This document shows positions 8,789 through 16,672 of a stretch of 64,000 nucleotides of DNA, piece by piece. The position numbers and the translations under genes were made by a program. Position 1 is the stretch's first letter. Every line of letters begins with the position of its first letter. Origin of the DNA: Dyella japonica A8. Its GTDB lineage: Bacteria; Pseudomonadota; Gammaproteobacteria; Xanthomonadales; Rhodanobacteraceae. The notes beneath the pieces were generated by a model. It saw nothing but the letters and a program-made list of their open reading frames with translations, did not search any database and had not been told where the DNA came from. The DNA lies in the NCBI RefSeq assembly GCF_000725385.1, contig NZ_CP008884.1, forward strand, positions 4,588,001 through 4,652,000, read 5' to 3'.

Positions 8789-10243
8789 ATGAATTCATTG
8801 CCGGATACAAACTCTTTTGTGTGCGATCAGCACACCATGCCGTTGTGCGTCGACCTGGATGGCAGCCTGATCCATTCCGACCTGCTCGTGGAGTCAGCGT
8901 TACTTTTGCTGGGCAAGCAGCCATGGATGCTCTTTGGCATGCTGGTTTGGTTGCTTAAGGGAAAAGCTCATCTGAAGGAGCAGATTGCCCGGCGCGTCGA
9001 ACTAGACCCATCCGCGCTCCCATACAATCAGGAATTGCTCGCCTGGCTCAGATCGCAGCAGTCGAAGCGGCCCTTGATCCTGTGCACGGCATCGGATGCC
9101 AGGCTTGCGATCCCAGTAGCCAAGCACGTTGGAGTTTTCGACGATGTCATGGCCAGCGACGGGAAGAGGAATCTGTCCGGTCGCAACAAGGCCGATGCCC
9201 TCGTCGAACGTTTTGGCGAGCATGGTTTTGACTATGTCGGAAACGCCGATGTTGATTTGGCCGTGTGGCAACGCGCCCACGGAGCCATCGTGGTTGAAGC
9301 GAGCGCCCACCTCTCCTCCGCGGCCAGTCGTGTGGCGCAGGTCAAACAGCGATTTCCAGCGCACAAGGCAACTTTGCGCACATGGCTAAAAGCGCTGCGT
9401 GTCCATCAATGGGTCAAAAACGTCCTGGTTTTCCTACCACTCCTGGCCGCGCATCGCATCTTTGATCTGGCAGCCGTAGCCGGCACAGTTCTTTCCTTTC
9501 TGTGCTTTGGTCTCTGTGCGTCCAGCGTCTATCTGACCAATGATCTACTCGACCTGACAGCGGATCGACATCATCACAGGAAACGCAGTCGTCCATTTGC
9601 CGCGGGCAAGCTACCACTTGCCGCGGGCCCGGTGGTGGCGGCTCTTCTGCTTGTTTGCGGCTTTGCTCTCGCCTCACTTCTGGATGTCAAGTTCGTACTG
9701 ACGCTCGCCGCCTATTACGTACTGACCACGCTTTACTCGCTTCACCTCAAGCGCGTTGTCATGCTTGACGTGATCGTGTTGGCGATGCTTTACACGACAA
9801 GGATCCTTGCCGGCACCGCCGCAATTCAGGGCAAGCATTCGTTCTGGCTCATGGCGTTTTCAATGTTCATCTTCCTCAGCTTGGCCATGGTCAAGCGCTT
9901 TACGGAGCTCTTGGGTGCGCAGAAGGCGGGAAAAGTAACGGCGAAAGGTCGCGGCTATGACGTCGATGACATTCCCCTCATACAGTCGCTCGGCAGCGCG
10001 AGCGGCTACCTCGCCGTGCTGGTGTTGGCGCAGTACGTTGAAAGCACCGCGAGCAGCATGCTTTATCGACACCCTCACTATCTCTGGCTGCTATGTCCCC
10101 TGCTGCTTTATTGGATTAGCCGGACCTGGGCCATTGCCCATCGGGGTGTAATGCATGACGACCCGGTCGTGTTCGCACTGAAGGACAAGGTGAGCCGGAT
10201 TTTGCTGGTCATTGCCGCCGCGATTGTCGCCATATCGATCTGA
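8789..10243 (+). CDS. HAD phosphatase-UbiA prenyltransferase fusion, DPPR-synthase-like
   Basis: A 484-residue protein. Residues about 17-185 form a HAD domain: motif I DLDGS (D22, D24), motif II around LCTASD, a lysine in GRNKADAL, and motif IV GNADVD. Residues about 200-484 are a polytopic UbiA domain with the prenyl-diphosphate motif NDxxDxxxD (N251, D252, D255, D259) followed by HHHRKRSRPFAAGKL, close to Rv3806c-type decaprenyl-phosphate phosphoribosyltransferase. That enzyme joins PRPP to polyprenyl phosphate. The HAD part might remove the 5-phosphate (inference). GGGAGGGG precedes the ATG. The stop overlaps the next start by one base (TGATG), and the next two genes are DprE1- and DprE2-like, so a polyprenyl-phospho-arabinose pathway is likely. 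Confidence 0.85.
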   Translation: MNSLPDTNSFVCDQHTMPLCVDLDGSLIHSDLLVESALLLLGKQPWMLFGMLVWLLKGKAHLKEQIARRVELDPSALPYNQELLAWLRSQQSKRPLILCTASDARLAIPVAKHVGVFDDVMASDGKRNLSGRNKADALVERFGEHGFDYVGNADVDLAVWQRAHGAIVVEASAHLSSAASRVAQVKQRFPAHKATLRTWLKALRVHQWVKNVLVFLPLLAAHRIFDLAAVAGTVLSFLCFGLCASSVYLTNDLLDLTADRHHHRKRSRPFAAGKLPLAAGPVVAALLLVCGFALASLLDVKFVLTLAAYYVLTTLYSLHLKRVVMLDVIVLAMLYTTRILAGTAAIQGKHSFWLMAFSMFIFLSLAMVKRFTELLGAQKAGKVTAKGRGYDVDDIPLIQSLGSASGYLAVLVLAQYVESTASSMLYRHPHYLWLLCPLLLYWISRTWAIAHRGVMHDDPVVFALKDKVSRILLVIAAAIVAISI

Positions 10244-11556
10244 TGAAGACTCAAGCACCGTCCTGGGGGCTTTACCCAAAAGCGACGCAGCACCTGATTG
10301 GGCTGCACGACCGGCATGCGCCCATTCCCCGTTTTGACGGACATCTCTTGCCACGGGGCAACGGCAGGAGTTACGGCGATAGCTGCCTCAACGACGGCGG
10401 CGCACTCTTGCTTGCTCGAGGACTGGACAGGTATCTGCAATTTGATGCAGCCACAGGCGTCATCGAATGCGAATCAGGCGTGCTCCTGTCAGAAATTTTA
10501 AGCCTCGCCGTACCGCAAGGCTGGTTCCTGCCTGTCACACCTGGCACCAAATTCGTTACCGTCGGCGGGGCCATTGCCAACGACGTCCACGGCAAAAACC
10601 ACCACCGATCTGGAACTTTTGGGCACCACATCCACGGATTCGAATTGCGTCGCACCGACGAAACACTCCGATGGTGCAGTCGTACGGAGAACACAGACTG
10701 GTTTGCGGCAACGATTGGCGGCCTGGGGCTCACCGGCCTAATCACCAGGGTGAAGCTTCAACTGCGCCGGATAGCAAGCCCCTGGCTGAATAGTGAAGTC
10801 GTCCGATTTGGAGGGCTGCCGGAGTTCTTTGCATTGTCCGCTGACTCCGAAGCAAATCATGAATACACGGTCGCATGGATCGATTGCGCGGCGCGCGGCA
10901 AGGCACTCGGCCGCGGCCTCTTCAGTCGCGCCAACCACGGCCCAGCACAACCAGAAAGACGTCCACCGGCTGACATTCAGCGTAAGAACGTACCATTCAC
11001 GCCACCGGTCTCGCTGATAAACAATCTGAGCCTTCGCGCATTCAATTTCGCCTACTATCACAAGCAAAGGCAGCAACTTGCCCGAGCCGTAGCGCACTAT
11101 GACCCATTCTTCTATCCGCTTGACGCGATTGGAAACTGGAATCGGATTTATGGACCGCGCGGATTCCTGCAGTATCAATGCGTCGTTCCACCAGAGGACG
11201 CAGAGCAATCGATTCACCGCCTGATGGAGCTGATCTCCAAATCGGGATCCGGGTCTTTTTTGGCGGTACTCAAGCAGTTTGGGCAACAGCAATCACTGGG
11301 GATGATGTCGTTTCCACGTACGGGAACCACGCTCGCGCTTGATTTTCCCAATCACGGAAGCTCGACGCTTCAACTGCTGCAGCAATTGGACAACGTTGTT
11401 GCGGAATCGGGAGGCCGCGTCTATCCGGCAAAGGACGCTCGAATGTCGGCCGACCATTTCCAGCGGTACTACACGAACTGGGAGGCATTCAGCGGCTTCA
11501 TCGACCCCAAGTTCTCTTCCAGCCTTTGGCGCAGAGTTACGGACCACGCATGCTAA
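10243..11556 (+). CDS. DprE1-like FAD-dependent decaprenylphosphoryl-ribose oxidase
   Basis: Predicted to oxidise the 2'-hydroxyl of polyprenyl-phospho-ribose, the first half of its epimerisation to the arabinose form. The 437-residue protein has the PCMH/VAO FAD fold: PRGNGRSYGDSCLN, TPGTKFVTVGGAIANDVHG (H116 corresponds to the flavin-site His132 of the Mycobacterium enzyme) and KNHHRSGTFGHHIHG. The C-terminal part follows DprE1 closely, with FLAVLKQFG, LALDFPNHG and GGRVYPAKDARM (K397, equivalent to Lys418). At the site of mycobacterial Cys387 there is Ala365. It is coupled to the UbiA gene upstream (TGATG) and overlaps the SDR gene downstream. The proteobacterial substrate is inferred from context. 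Confidence 0.85.
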   Translation: MKTQAPSWGLYPKATQHLIGLHDRHAPIPRFDGHLLPRGNGRSYGDSCLNDGGALLLARGLDRYLQFDAATGVIECESGVLLSEILSLAVPQGWFLPVTPGTKFVTVGGAIANDVHGKNHHRSGTFGHHIHGFELRRTDETLRWCSRTENTDWFAATIGGLGLTGLITRVKLQLRRIASPWLNSEVVRFGGLPEFFALSADSEANHEYTVAWIDCAARGKALGRGLFSRANHGPAQPERRPPADIQRKNVPFTPPVSLINNLSLRAFNFAYYHKQRQQLARAVAHYDPFFYPLDAIGNWNRIYGPRGFLQYQCVVPPEDAEQSIHRLMELISKSGSGSFLAVLKQFGQQQSLGMMSFPRTGTTLALDFPNHGSSTLQLLQQLDNVVAESGGRVYPAKDARMSADHFQRYYTNWEAFSGFIDPKFSSSLWRRVTDHAC

Positions 11557-12287
11557 ATGTTCTTATCATCGGCGCAAACTCTGCCATCGCGGAGGCTACC
11601 GCCCGGATTTATGCAAATCGCGGCGCACGACTGTTCCTCGTCGCACGAAACTCCCACAAGCTCGCCGACCTTACCGCAGATCTAAGCGTCCGCGGTGCAT
11701 CAGCCGTTGGCAGCTGCGTGTTGGATGTAGGTGATGTGGCAAGCCAAGCCGGGGCACTTGAACAGGCGAAGGCCTTCTTGTCATCCATCGATGTTGCACT
11801 GATCGCTCATGGCACCTTACCCAAGCAAGAGGCCTGCGAGGCATCCGTTGACACCGCTCTTGCAGAGTTCTGGATAAATGCGAGTTCGACGATTGCACTG
11901 CTCACGCAGCTCGGAAATACCTTCGAGGCTAAGGGGAGCGGCACCATAGCCGTCATCTCGTCCGTTGCGGGCGATCGCGGCCGGGCCAGCAACTATCTCT
12001 ACGGCGCCGCGAAATCTGCGGTGAGCACCTTCTTGAGCGGCATGGGGCAAAGGCTTAAGTCCAAAGGCATCACCATCCTGAACATCAAGCCTGGATTCGT
12101 CGACACTCCAATGACAAGCGAGTTCAAGAAGGGACCGCTTTGGGCCAAGCCAGACGCTGTCGCAAAAGGAATTGTTCGAGCCATCGACACAAAGAAGGCC
12201 GTCGTCTATTTACCCGGCTTCTGGCGCCTTATCATGTTGGTGATTCGACACATTCCTGAAACGGTCTTCCGCCGTATCAGGCTATAG
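11550..12287 (+). CDS. DprE2-like short-chain dehydrogenase
   Basis: Predicted NAD(P)H-dependent reductase of the 2-keto intermediate made by the DprE1-like enzyme, yielding polyprenyl-phospho-arabinose. The ATG at 11550 gives 245 residues and a seven-base overlap with the preceding gene; an upstream TTG is possible but less likely. Seen: an N-terminal Rossmann motif IIGANSAIAEA (the SAIA form typical of DprE2), VISSVAG with the catalytic serines near 137-138, and YGAAK (Y151, K155). The C-terminus ends in a hydrophobic/basic stretch FWRLIMLVIRHIPETVFRR, suggesting membrane association as expected for a lipid-linked substrate. Last gene of the plus-strand cassette. Confidence 0.83.
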   Translation: MLNVLIIGANSAIAEATARIYANRGARLFLVARNSHKLADLTADLSVRGASAVGSCVLDVGDVASQAGALEQAKAFLSSIDVALIAHGTLPKQEACEASVDTALAEFWINASSTIALLTQLGNTFEAKGSGTIAVISSVAGDRGRASNYLYGAAKSAVSTFLSGMGQRLKSKGITILNIKPGFVDTPMTSEFKKGPLWAKPDAVAKGIVRAIDTKKAVVYLPGFWRLIMLVIRHIPETVFRRIRL

Positions 12288-12545
12288 GCGGATGATCGCC
12301 CAGGATCAGTGTTCCGTCGTCTAGCGACGCGAAACCGGCGCGTTCCCGGGAACCTGTTGCTGGCGGTTTTTTGGTCCCGGGGCGCGCTTAAAGCCGCGTG
12401 GTAGATCGCCCCGCCAAGACGGGCCAGCAGCCCCTCGCTTTCAAAGGGCCGAGAGGCTTCGCATTCCCGCCTCTGCGGGAATGTCATGGCTGATACGTTG
12501 CGAGATTTTGCTGGCGATGCCTTGTGGCAGGCGCACGGCGCCCTG
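12288..12545. other. Gene-free convergent region with REP-like palindrome
   Basis: Region between convergent operons. No credible coding frame. It contains a perfect 9-bp inverted repeat (CATTCCCGC at 12462-12470 and its complement at 12475-12483, loop CTCT), of the short palindromic kind repeated in xanthomonad and pseudomonad genomes. Confidence 0.45.
12462..12483. repeat. REP-like short palindrome
   Basis: CATTCCCGC, loop CTCT, GCGGGAATG: a perfect inverted repeat in an intergenic region between convergent genes. The sequence resembles RAYT-mobilised REP units (GC-rich stem beginning with an ATTCCCGC type core). Copy number in the genome cannot be judged from this window. Confidence 0.4.
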
Positions 12546-12568
12546 AGCCCTCGGTAAATCCGAGGGCT
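12546..12568. terminator. Bidirectional terminator hairpin between convergent operons
   Basis: AGCCCTCGG, loop TAAAT, CCGAGGGCT: a perfect 9-bp stem, 10 bases from the stop of the minus-strand gene. T content after the stem is modest in both directions. Confidence 0.6.
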
Positions 12569-12579
12569 CTTGCTGTCCG

Positions 12580-14805
12580 TCACACTGCCCCGGACTGACC
12601 AGCAGACCGCTCGTCCGATGGTCGGCGGCCGATCCTCCGAAACAACAAGGAGCCGGTCAACAGCACAATCATGCCCAGCGGCAAGAGCGCCCAACGCCGA
12701 CCCTTTAGTGGTTCGAAGGTAAGCACGAGACGCGCGGAACCTGAGATTCCATCCGGAACGTCAACCCGCACCAGAAGTCCGTCGTGTGGCGAAACGGAGA
12801 CCTTCTTCCCGTCAATCCTTGCCACATAACCGGGCCACCAGAGGCGCGCAAAGATTAGTGACCTGGCCAGTGGCCCGGCCGGCGCCCTGTCTTGGGACAC
12901 ACTGATATTCACGATCTCTTTCGTGGCTTCAACGCCCACATTGGCAGGCTCCATTACGCCAGTAATCGCGCTTCCCGTGAAAGAAATCGTTCCAGGCGGA
13001 AACGTCGTTGGATCTTTGCGAACCCAGCGCGCGAACTGATCTCCCATTGTTTCTGCCTGCCACCCTTCGGGCGCATGACCTGCTTCCCGGGATGGAACAA
13101 CGATGGCTCGGATCCGCATCAGGTCTACGAATTTCCTCCCCGACTGCGGCTCAGCCTCGAACAGTGCCATGGGAGACCTGTCGCATACGGCCCCGGCGAA
13201 ATCCAGACAAAAGAGTTCCTGCAGTCGGGCGTGATTCGCCGGCGAGTAACCGTTTACGAATCGCTGTCCGGACGAAAGGCGTAAATATCCATTGATCAGA
13301 TGATCTCCAGCCGTTGAATTGGCTGATGCAAACACATACTCGATGGGATCCGAAAACTTTCCGCTCACCTCGATGTCATCGATGGTTTCGCGCCGGTCAA
13401 CTGCCGGGTCATGCCATAAGTCCGGAGCGTCCGTAACGATGTCGTTGGCCGGGTAAATAGCATGCGTAAATACAAAGAAAATGCCCGACCACAGCAACAC
13501 AAAATGTGCCACCAATCTCGCATTGATCTTTGAAACATACGCCACCGAAAGGCCTGCGACCAACAGCAACAATGTTCCACTTACAGCATTCTTCATGTTC
13601 TCCGGCTGAAACTGGATCGACATGACCTGTGGCACGACAAAAAGCAATGCAAGGGTGACCGCTACGCCGACCCCAATTTCACGTTCACGGGACTCGCGGT
13701 AAAGCACAAGGATGAACAGTAGCGCCAGAAACTGGAAATAAGGAACAAACCGGAATGGCCAGCGCAGAGGTCCGATTTGCTCAGGCCCCAAGGACAGGAA
13801 CAACAAGACCGCTGCGCCCACAAGCAAGCCGAGCAAACGAGGCTTGAGAAAAACTCGCCAGTTGGGCTTTACCAGGAGAAGAGGCGCCCAGCCGAACCAA
13901 GCAATGAAGAAAATCGGCAGCGAAACGTTCTTGTCGTGGAACCCCTTGAGGTGGGGCAGCAAAGTCGGGGATCCCAGATTCAGAATATCCGACAACACCG
14001 GCACCAGGAGCCAGTTGTTGTAAAAGCCGCTACCCCTTGATGAGATGGATAGCAAGTCACGCGTCACCAGTATCGAGGGCAAAGACGCGATGAGAGCTGA
14101 CAACATGATCAGACCCACATAGGCCACACGACGCCAGTCACGCGTCCAAAGCGCAACGGCACCCACGCCGCCCGCTAAAATAAACGTTGCTACGATGGCA
14201 TGCGGCCAGCCGCTGTTAATGGCCGCGAAGGCGGAAAAGGCACCCAGGATGAGTGCCGGAGCCCGGACCACTTGCAACGTCAGGCAGAAGGCGACCCATA
14301 CAACCCATGTTTGCCCGATCAGCCCCGCGGTCCAATTGGATGTGAACCAATAGACGACAAAGTTGTTGCTGATCAGCAGAAAGGCAAATATCCGCCTGTA
14401 GGCTCGCGGAAGTTCAAAGTTCCCTGCAAGCAGCCAGCCACCAAACCACAAGAGTACGGTGTAGTACGCATCAATGGCGAACAACCCTATCCGCGCGGTC
14501 GGACAGAGTGCTGACAACACGGCCCCCAGCATGGTGACGGGGTTTAGCAATCCATACTGGTTCTCGCCAAAGAGAAATCCTCCTTGCCACATATCGATGG
14601 TCAGGGAGGGCCACTTGCCGTTGAGCAGTTGATGACCGATGTACTGGAATATCGGTCCGTACTGCCTCGAACTTTCGTCAACAAAGAAGAAGTGCGGCTT
14701 GTAGTGTTCGCAAACAGCGAACACGAAAGCAGTCGCAAGACCGGCCTCGATCAATAGAACGAGAAACCGCCGCAATCCGTATGCAAAACTCCAACCCATG
14801 TTCAT
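12580..14805 (-). CDS. Large polytopic membrane protein, GT-C / YfhO-like
   Basis: A 741-residue integral membrane protein. About a dozen hydrophobic segments occupy residues 10-460 (for example RRFLVLLIEAGLATAFVFAV and ILGAFSAFAAINS). A soluble, probably periplasmic, region spans about 465-700, and one last membrane segment is WALLPLGMIVLLTGSLLF. The tail (LWWPGYVARIDGKKVSVSPH, LLVRVDVPDG, LVLTFEPLKG) is like the C-terminal beta domain of YfhO-type GT-C proteins, which use polyprenyl-phosphate sugars. An early VDESSRQYGP loop offers the acidic residue expected in GT-C loop 1. It ends a minus-strand triplet with GtrA and an FAD enzyme and faces the arabinose-donor cassette, so it is a candidate acceptor-side transferase. 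The function is inferred. Confidence 0.7.
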   Translation of the reverse strand: MNMGWSFAYGLRRFLVLLIEAGLATAFVFAVCEHYKPHFFFVDESSRQYGPIFQYIGHQLLNGKWPSLTIDMWQGGFLFGENQYGLLNPVTMLGAVLSALCPTARIGLFAIDAYYTVLLWFGGWLLAGNFELPRAYRRIFAFLLISNNFVVYWFTSNWTAGLIGQTWVVWVAFCLTLQVVRAPALILGAFSAFAAINSGWPHAIVATFILAGGVGAVALWTRDWRRVAYVGLIMLSALIASLPSILVTRDLLSISSRGSGFYNNWLLVPVLSDILNLGSPTLLPHLKGFHDKNVSLPIFFIAWFGWAPLLLVKPNWRVFLKPRLLGLLVGAAVLLFLSLGPEQIGPLRWPFRFVPYFQFLALLFILVLYRESREREIGVGVAVTLALLFVVPQVMSIQFQPENMKNAVSGTLLLLVAGLSVAYVSKINARLVAHFVLLWSGIFFVFTHAIYPANDIVTDAPDLWHDPAVDRRETIDDIEVSGKFSDPIEYVFASANSTAGDHLINGYLRLSSGQRFVNGYSPANHARLQELFCLDFAGAVCDRSPMALFEAEPQSGRKFVDLMRIRAIVVPSREAGHAPEGWQAETMGDQFARWVRKDPTTFPPGTISFTGSAITGVMEPANVGVEATKEIVNISVSQDRAPAGPLARSLIFARLWWPGYVARIDGKKVSVSPHDGLLVRVDVPDGISGSARLVLTFEPLKGRRWALLPLGMIVLLTGSLLFRRIGRRPSDERSAGQSGAV

Positions 14806-14832
14806 AGCCTGACACCGTCCCCTGGCTGGCGC

Positions 14833-15279
14833 TCAACGAACACCGGCTGCCCTGAAAGAAAAATATTTATGACCAAGAAAGCTCGGTAGCGCGCATGCAG
14901 CCAGTCCGACCAGCTGCGCAAGGACGTCCGGATGGAAGCTCACACCCAAATTCGGCAGGACAATTCGGAAAGCAAGCGAGCTTACGGTAACCGCAATTGC
15001 AAGCGACACCACATTTACCAAGGTAAAACGCCAAATTCTGGCGTAAGTAAGAACCTGCTCGCCAGAAAATACAAAGCGCCTATTTAGAGTAAAAGCGATA
15101 ATCACCCCGGCCACCTGCGCGAGGCCGACAGCCACCTCGTACGGCATGACCAGGTTCGCCACATACCGCACAATCAGCGAACATACGGCGGAGATTGAGC
15201 TGACAAAGACAAACGCAGCGAACTGCTTGATCAATGGCGTGAACGAAGGGACCACGTTTTCCCGTTTTTGCATACTCAT
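14833..15279 (-). CDS. GtrA-family membrane protein
   Basis: A 148-residue protein with four transmembrane segments (around residues 18-40, 45-68, 83-105 and 118-140). The family marker FTLNRRFVFSG follows helix two, and GHKYFSFR is at the end. GtrA/PF04138 proteins are thought to flip or help present polyprenyl-phosphate-linked sugars across the inner membrane in glycan modification systems such as the Shigella gtr operons. Here it stands directly upstream of a GT-C-like protein (27-base gap), the usual gtr arrangement, and downstream of an FAD oxidoreductase. It would fit as the flippase for the lipid-linked pentose made by the opposite-strand cassette (inference). Confidence 0.85.
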   Translation of the reverse strand: MSMQKRENVVPSFTPLIKQFAAFVFVSSISAVCSLIVRYVANLVMPYEVAVGLAQVAGVIIAFTLNRRFVFSGEQVLTYARIWRFTLVNVVSLAIAVTVSSLAFRIVLPNLGVSFHPDVLAQLVGLAACALPSFLGHKYFSFRAAGVR

Positions 15280-15388
15280 TCCAAGTCATCCACCCAAGCA
15301 ACCGCAGAAAACACCCACTCATGGCACAAGAGGCTGCTTGCAGATCGGCTTAAGACCCCCCGCCCTGCCGCCAAAAGGGTCTTGTCGC

Positions 15389-16672
15389 TCAAATCATTTT
15401 CGCCATTGAGCGCGCCAAACCAATGCTCTCGGAAATCCCGCGGTCCTCGGGGTAATAGTAGGAGGTATCCGCAACCAGCAGGCCATCAATGGGCAACTTC
15501 ACTGGCGGAAGTCGGTCAAGGAATCCTGGTTCGCAAACAGGTTGTGCAAACCGGTACCGACTTGCGCGGACATCAATGAAGTCATCATCCTCAAGATCGG
15601 CGTTTATCTTCTGCAGATATCGCCGGACCTTGTCGATGAACACCGAGTCCGCATCCTGGTATGTCGGATGCTCACCGGGCATATAGAAAGGCACGTATAC
15701 GACGTGACAATCCAACGGACGAAGGTTGGTGTACTCGACAATTCCAGGGATATCCATTTCCGGATCGTTTGTATTCAACCAGAAATTGTTGGTTACAGGC
15801 TTCTTCAGCTTTGCTATGACGCAGACGACCGCTACATTCTTAACGCTCTGATAGGCCTGCAGTAAACTTTCAGGCAGATCAGGCATCAAGCGCGGCACGT
15901 AAGGCAGTGGAACAGTGCTGATCACCTTATCGAACGCGAGATGTTGCCCAGCCACTTCAACACCTGTGACCTTGCCCTCCTCCATCAGCACCTTCTGAAC
16001 GGGTGAGCTCAGATGGAACTCGCCCCCATTTCGCTCGATGTAGTCGCGCATGGCAACAAGCAAGGTGTCCGAGCCGCCATCCAGATAACCTAGCTTCTCG
16101 CGGAATAGGTCGTAACGTGACCTGCCAATCCGGCGAATGCGGCTCCAGATCCAAGCCGCCGACAAATTGTTGGAATAGTCGTAGAACTTGTATTCAAAAA
16201 GCCGACGCCACAAGAGCTCCCATGCCTCTTCGCCAACCCAGCGCCGGATCCAGCCACTGGCCTCGATCTTGTCCAGGGGCTTCCAGTCATTCCGACGCGT
16301 ACACAAAAACGCATGAATGCCATATCGAATCTTTGCTGGCAGGCTAAGGCCTTTGAATTTCAGCAATGCGATGGGATTTCCCCAGGGTTGGACGCGTCCG
16401 TTATGGAAGTACCCCATCTTGGTTTCGCGCCAGTGCATACGATCCTCAAGGCCGAGTTCCTTTAGAACCTGGAAGAAGGCGTCATCAGACGTAGCGTGAA
16501 AGTGATAGTAACGCTCAATGCTTAGGCCATTGAAATCAAACGATGCAGCCATACCACCAACACGGTCATCGGCCTCGAAGATCACAGGTTTGCGACCATC
16601 CTTGACTAACTGGTAAGCGACACCCAGCCCCATGGGACCAGCGCCGAGTACTGCTACGCGATCTGTGCTCAT
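15389..16672 (-). CDS. NAD(P)/FAD-dependent oxidoreductase, amine-oxidase/UGM-like
   Basis: A 427-residue flavoprotein of the protoporphyrinogen-oxidase/amine-oxidase superfamily, also related to UDP-galactopyranose mutase. The N-terminus has the dinucleotide motif VAVLGAGPMGLGVAYQL, then an acidic residue and VGGMAASF; a C-terminal FAD segment is present (LLVADTSYYYPEDRGISES). The length is standard. No transmembrane segment is evident. It is first of a three-gene minus-strand unit with GtrA and the GT-C-like protein. Similar enzymes occur in many O-antigen loci without an assigned reaction; a sugar-ring or polyprenyl-sugar redox step is possible. Substrate unknown. Confidence 0.75.
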   Translation of the reverse strand: MSTDRVAVLGAGPMGLGVAYQLVKDGRKPVIFEADDRVGGMAASFDFNGLSIERYYHFHATSDDAFFQVLKELGLEDRMHWRETKMGYFHNGRVQPWGNPIALLKFKGLSLPAKIRYGIHAFLCTRRNDWKPLDKIEASGWIRRWVGEEAWELLWRRLFEYKFYDYSNNLSAAWIWSRIRRIGRSRYDLFREKLGYLDGGSDTLLVAMRDYIERNGGEFHLSSPVQKVLMEEGKVTGVEVAGQHLAFDKVISTVPLPYVPRLMPDLPESLLQAYQSVKNVAVVCVIAKLKKPVTNNFWLNTNDPEMDIPGIVEYTNLRPLDCHVVYVPFYMPGEHPTYQDADSVFIDKVRRYLQKINADLEDDDFIDVRASRYRFAQPVCEPGFLDRLPPVKLPIDGLLVADTSYYYPEDRGISESIGLARSMAKMI

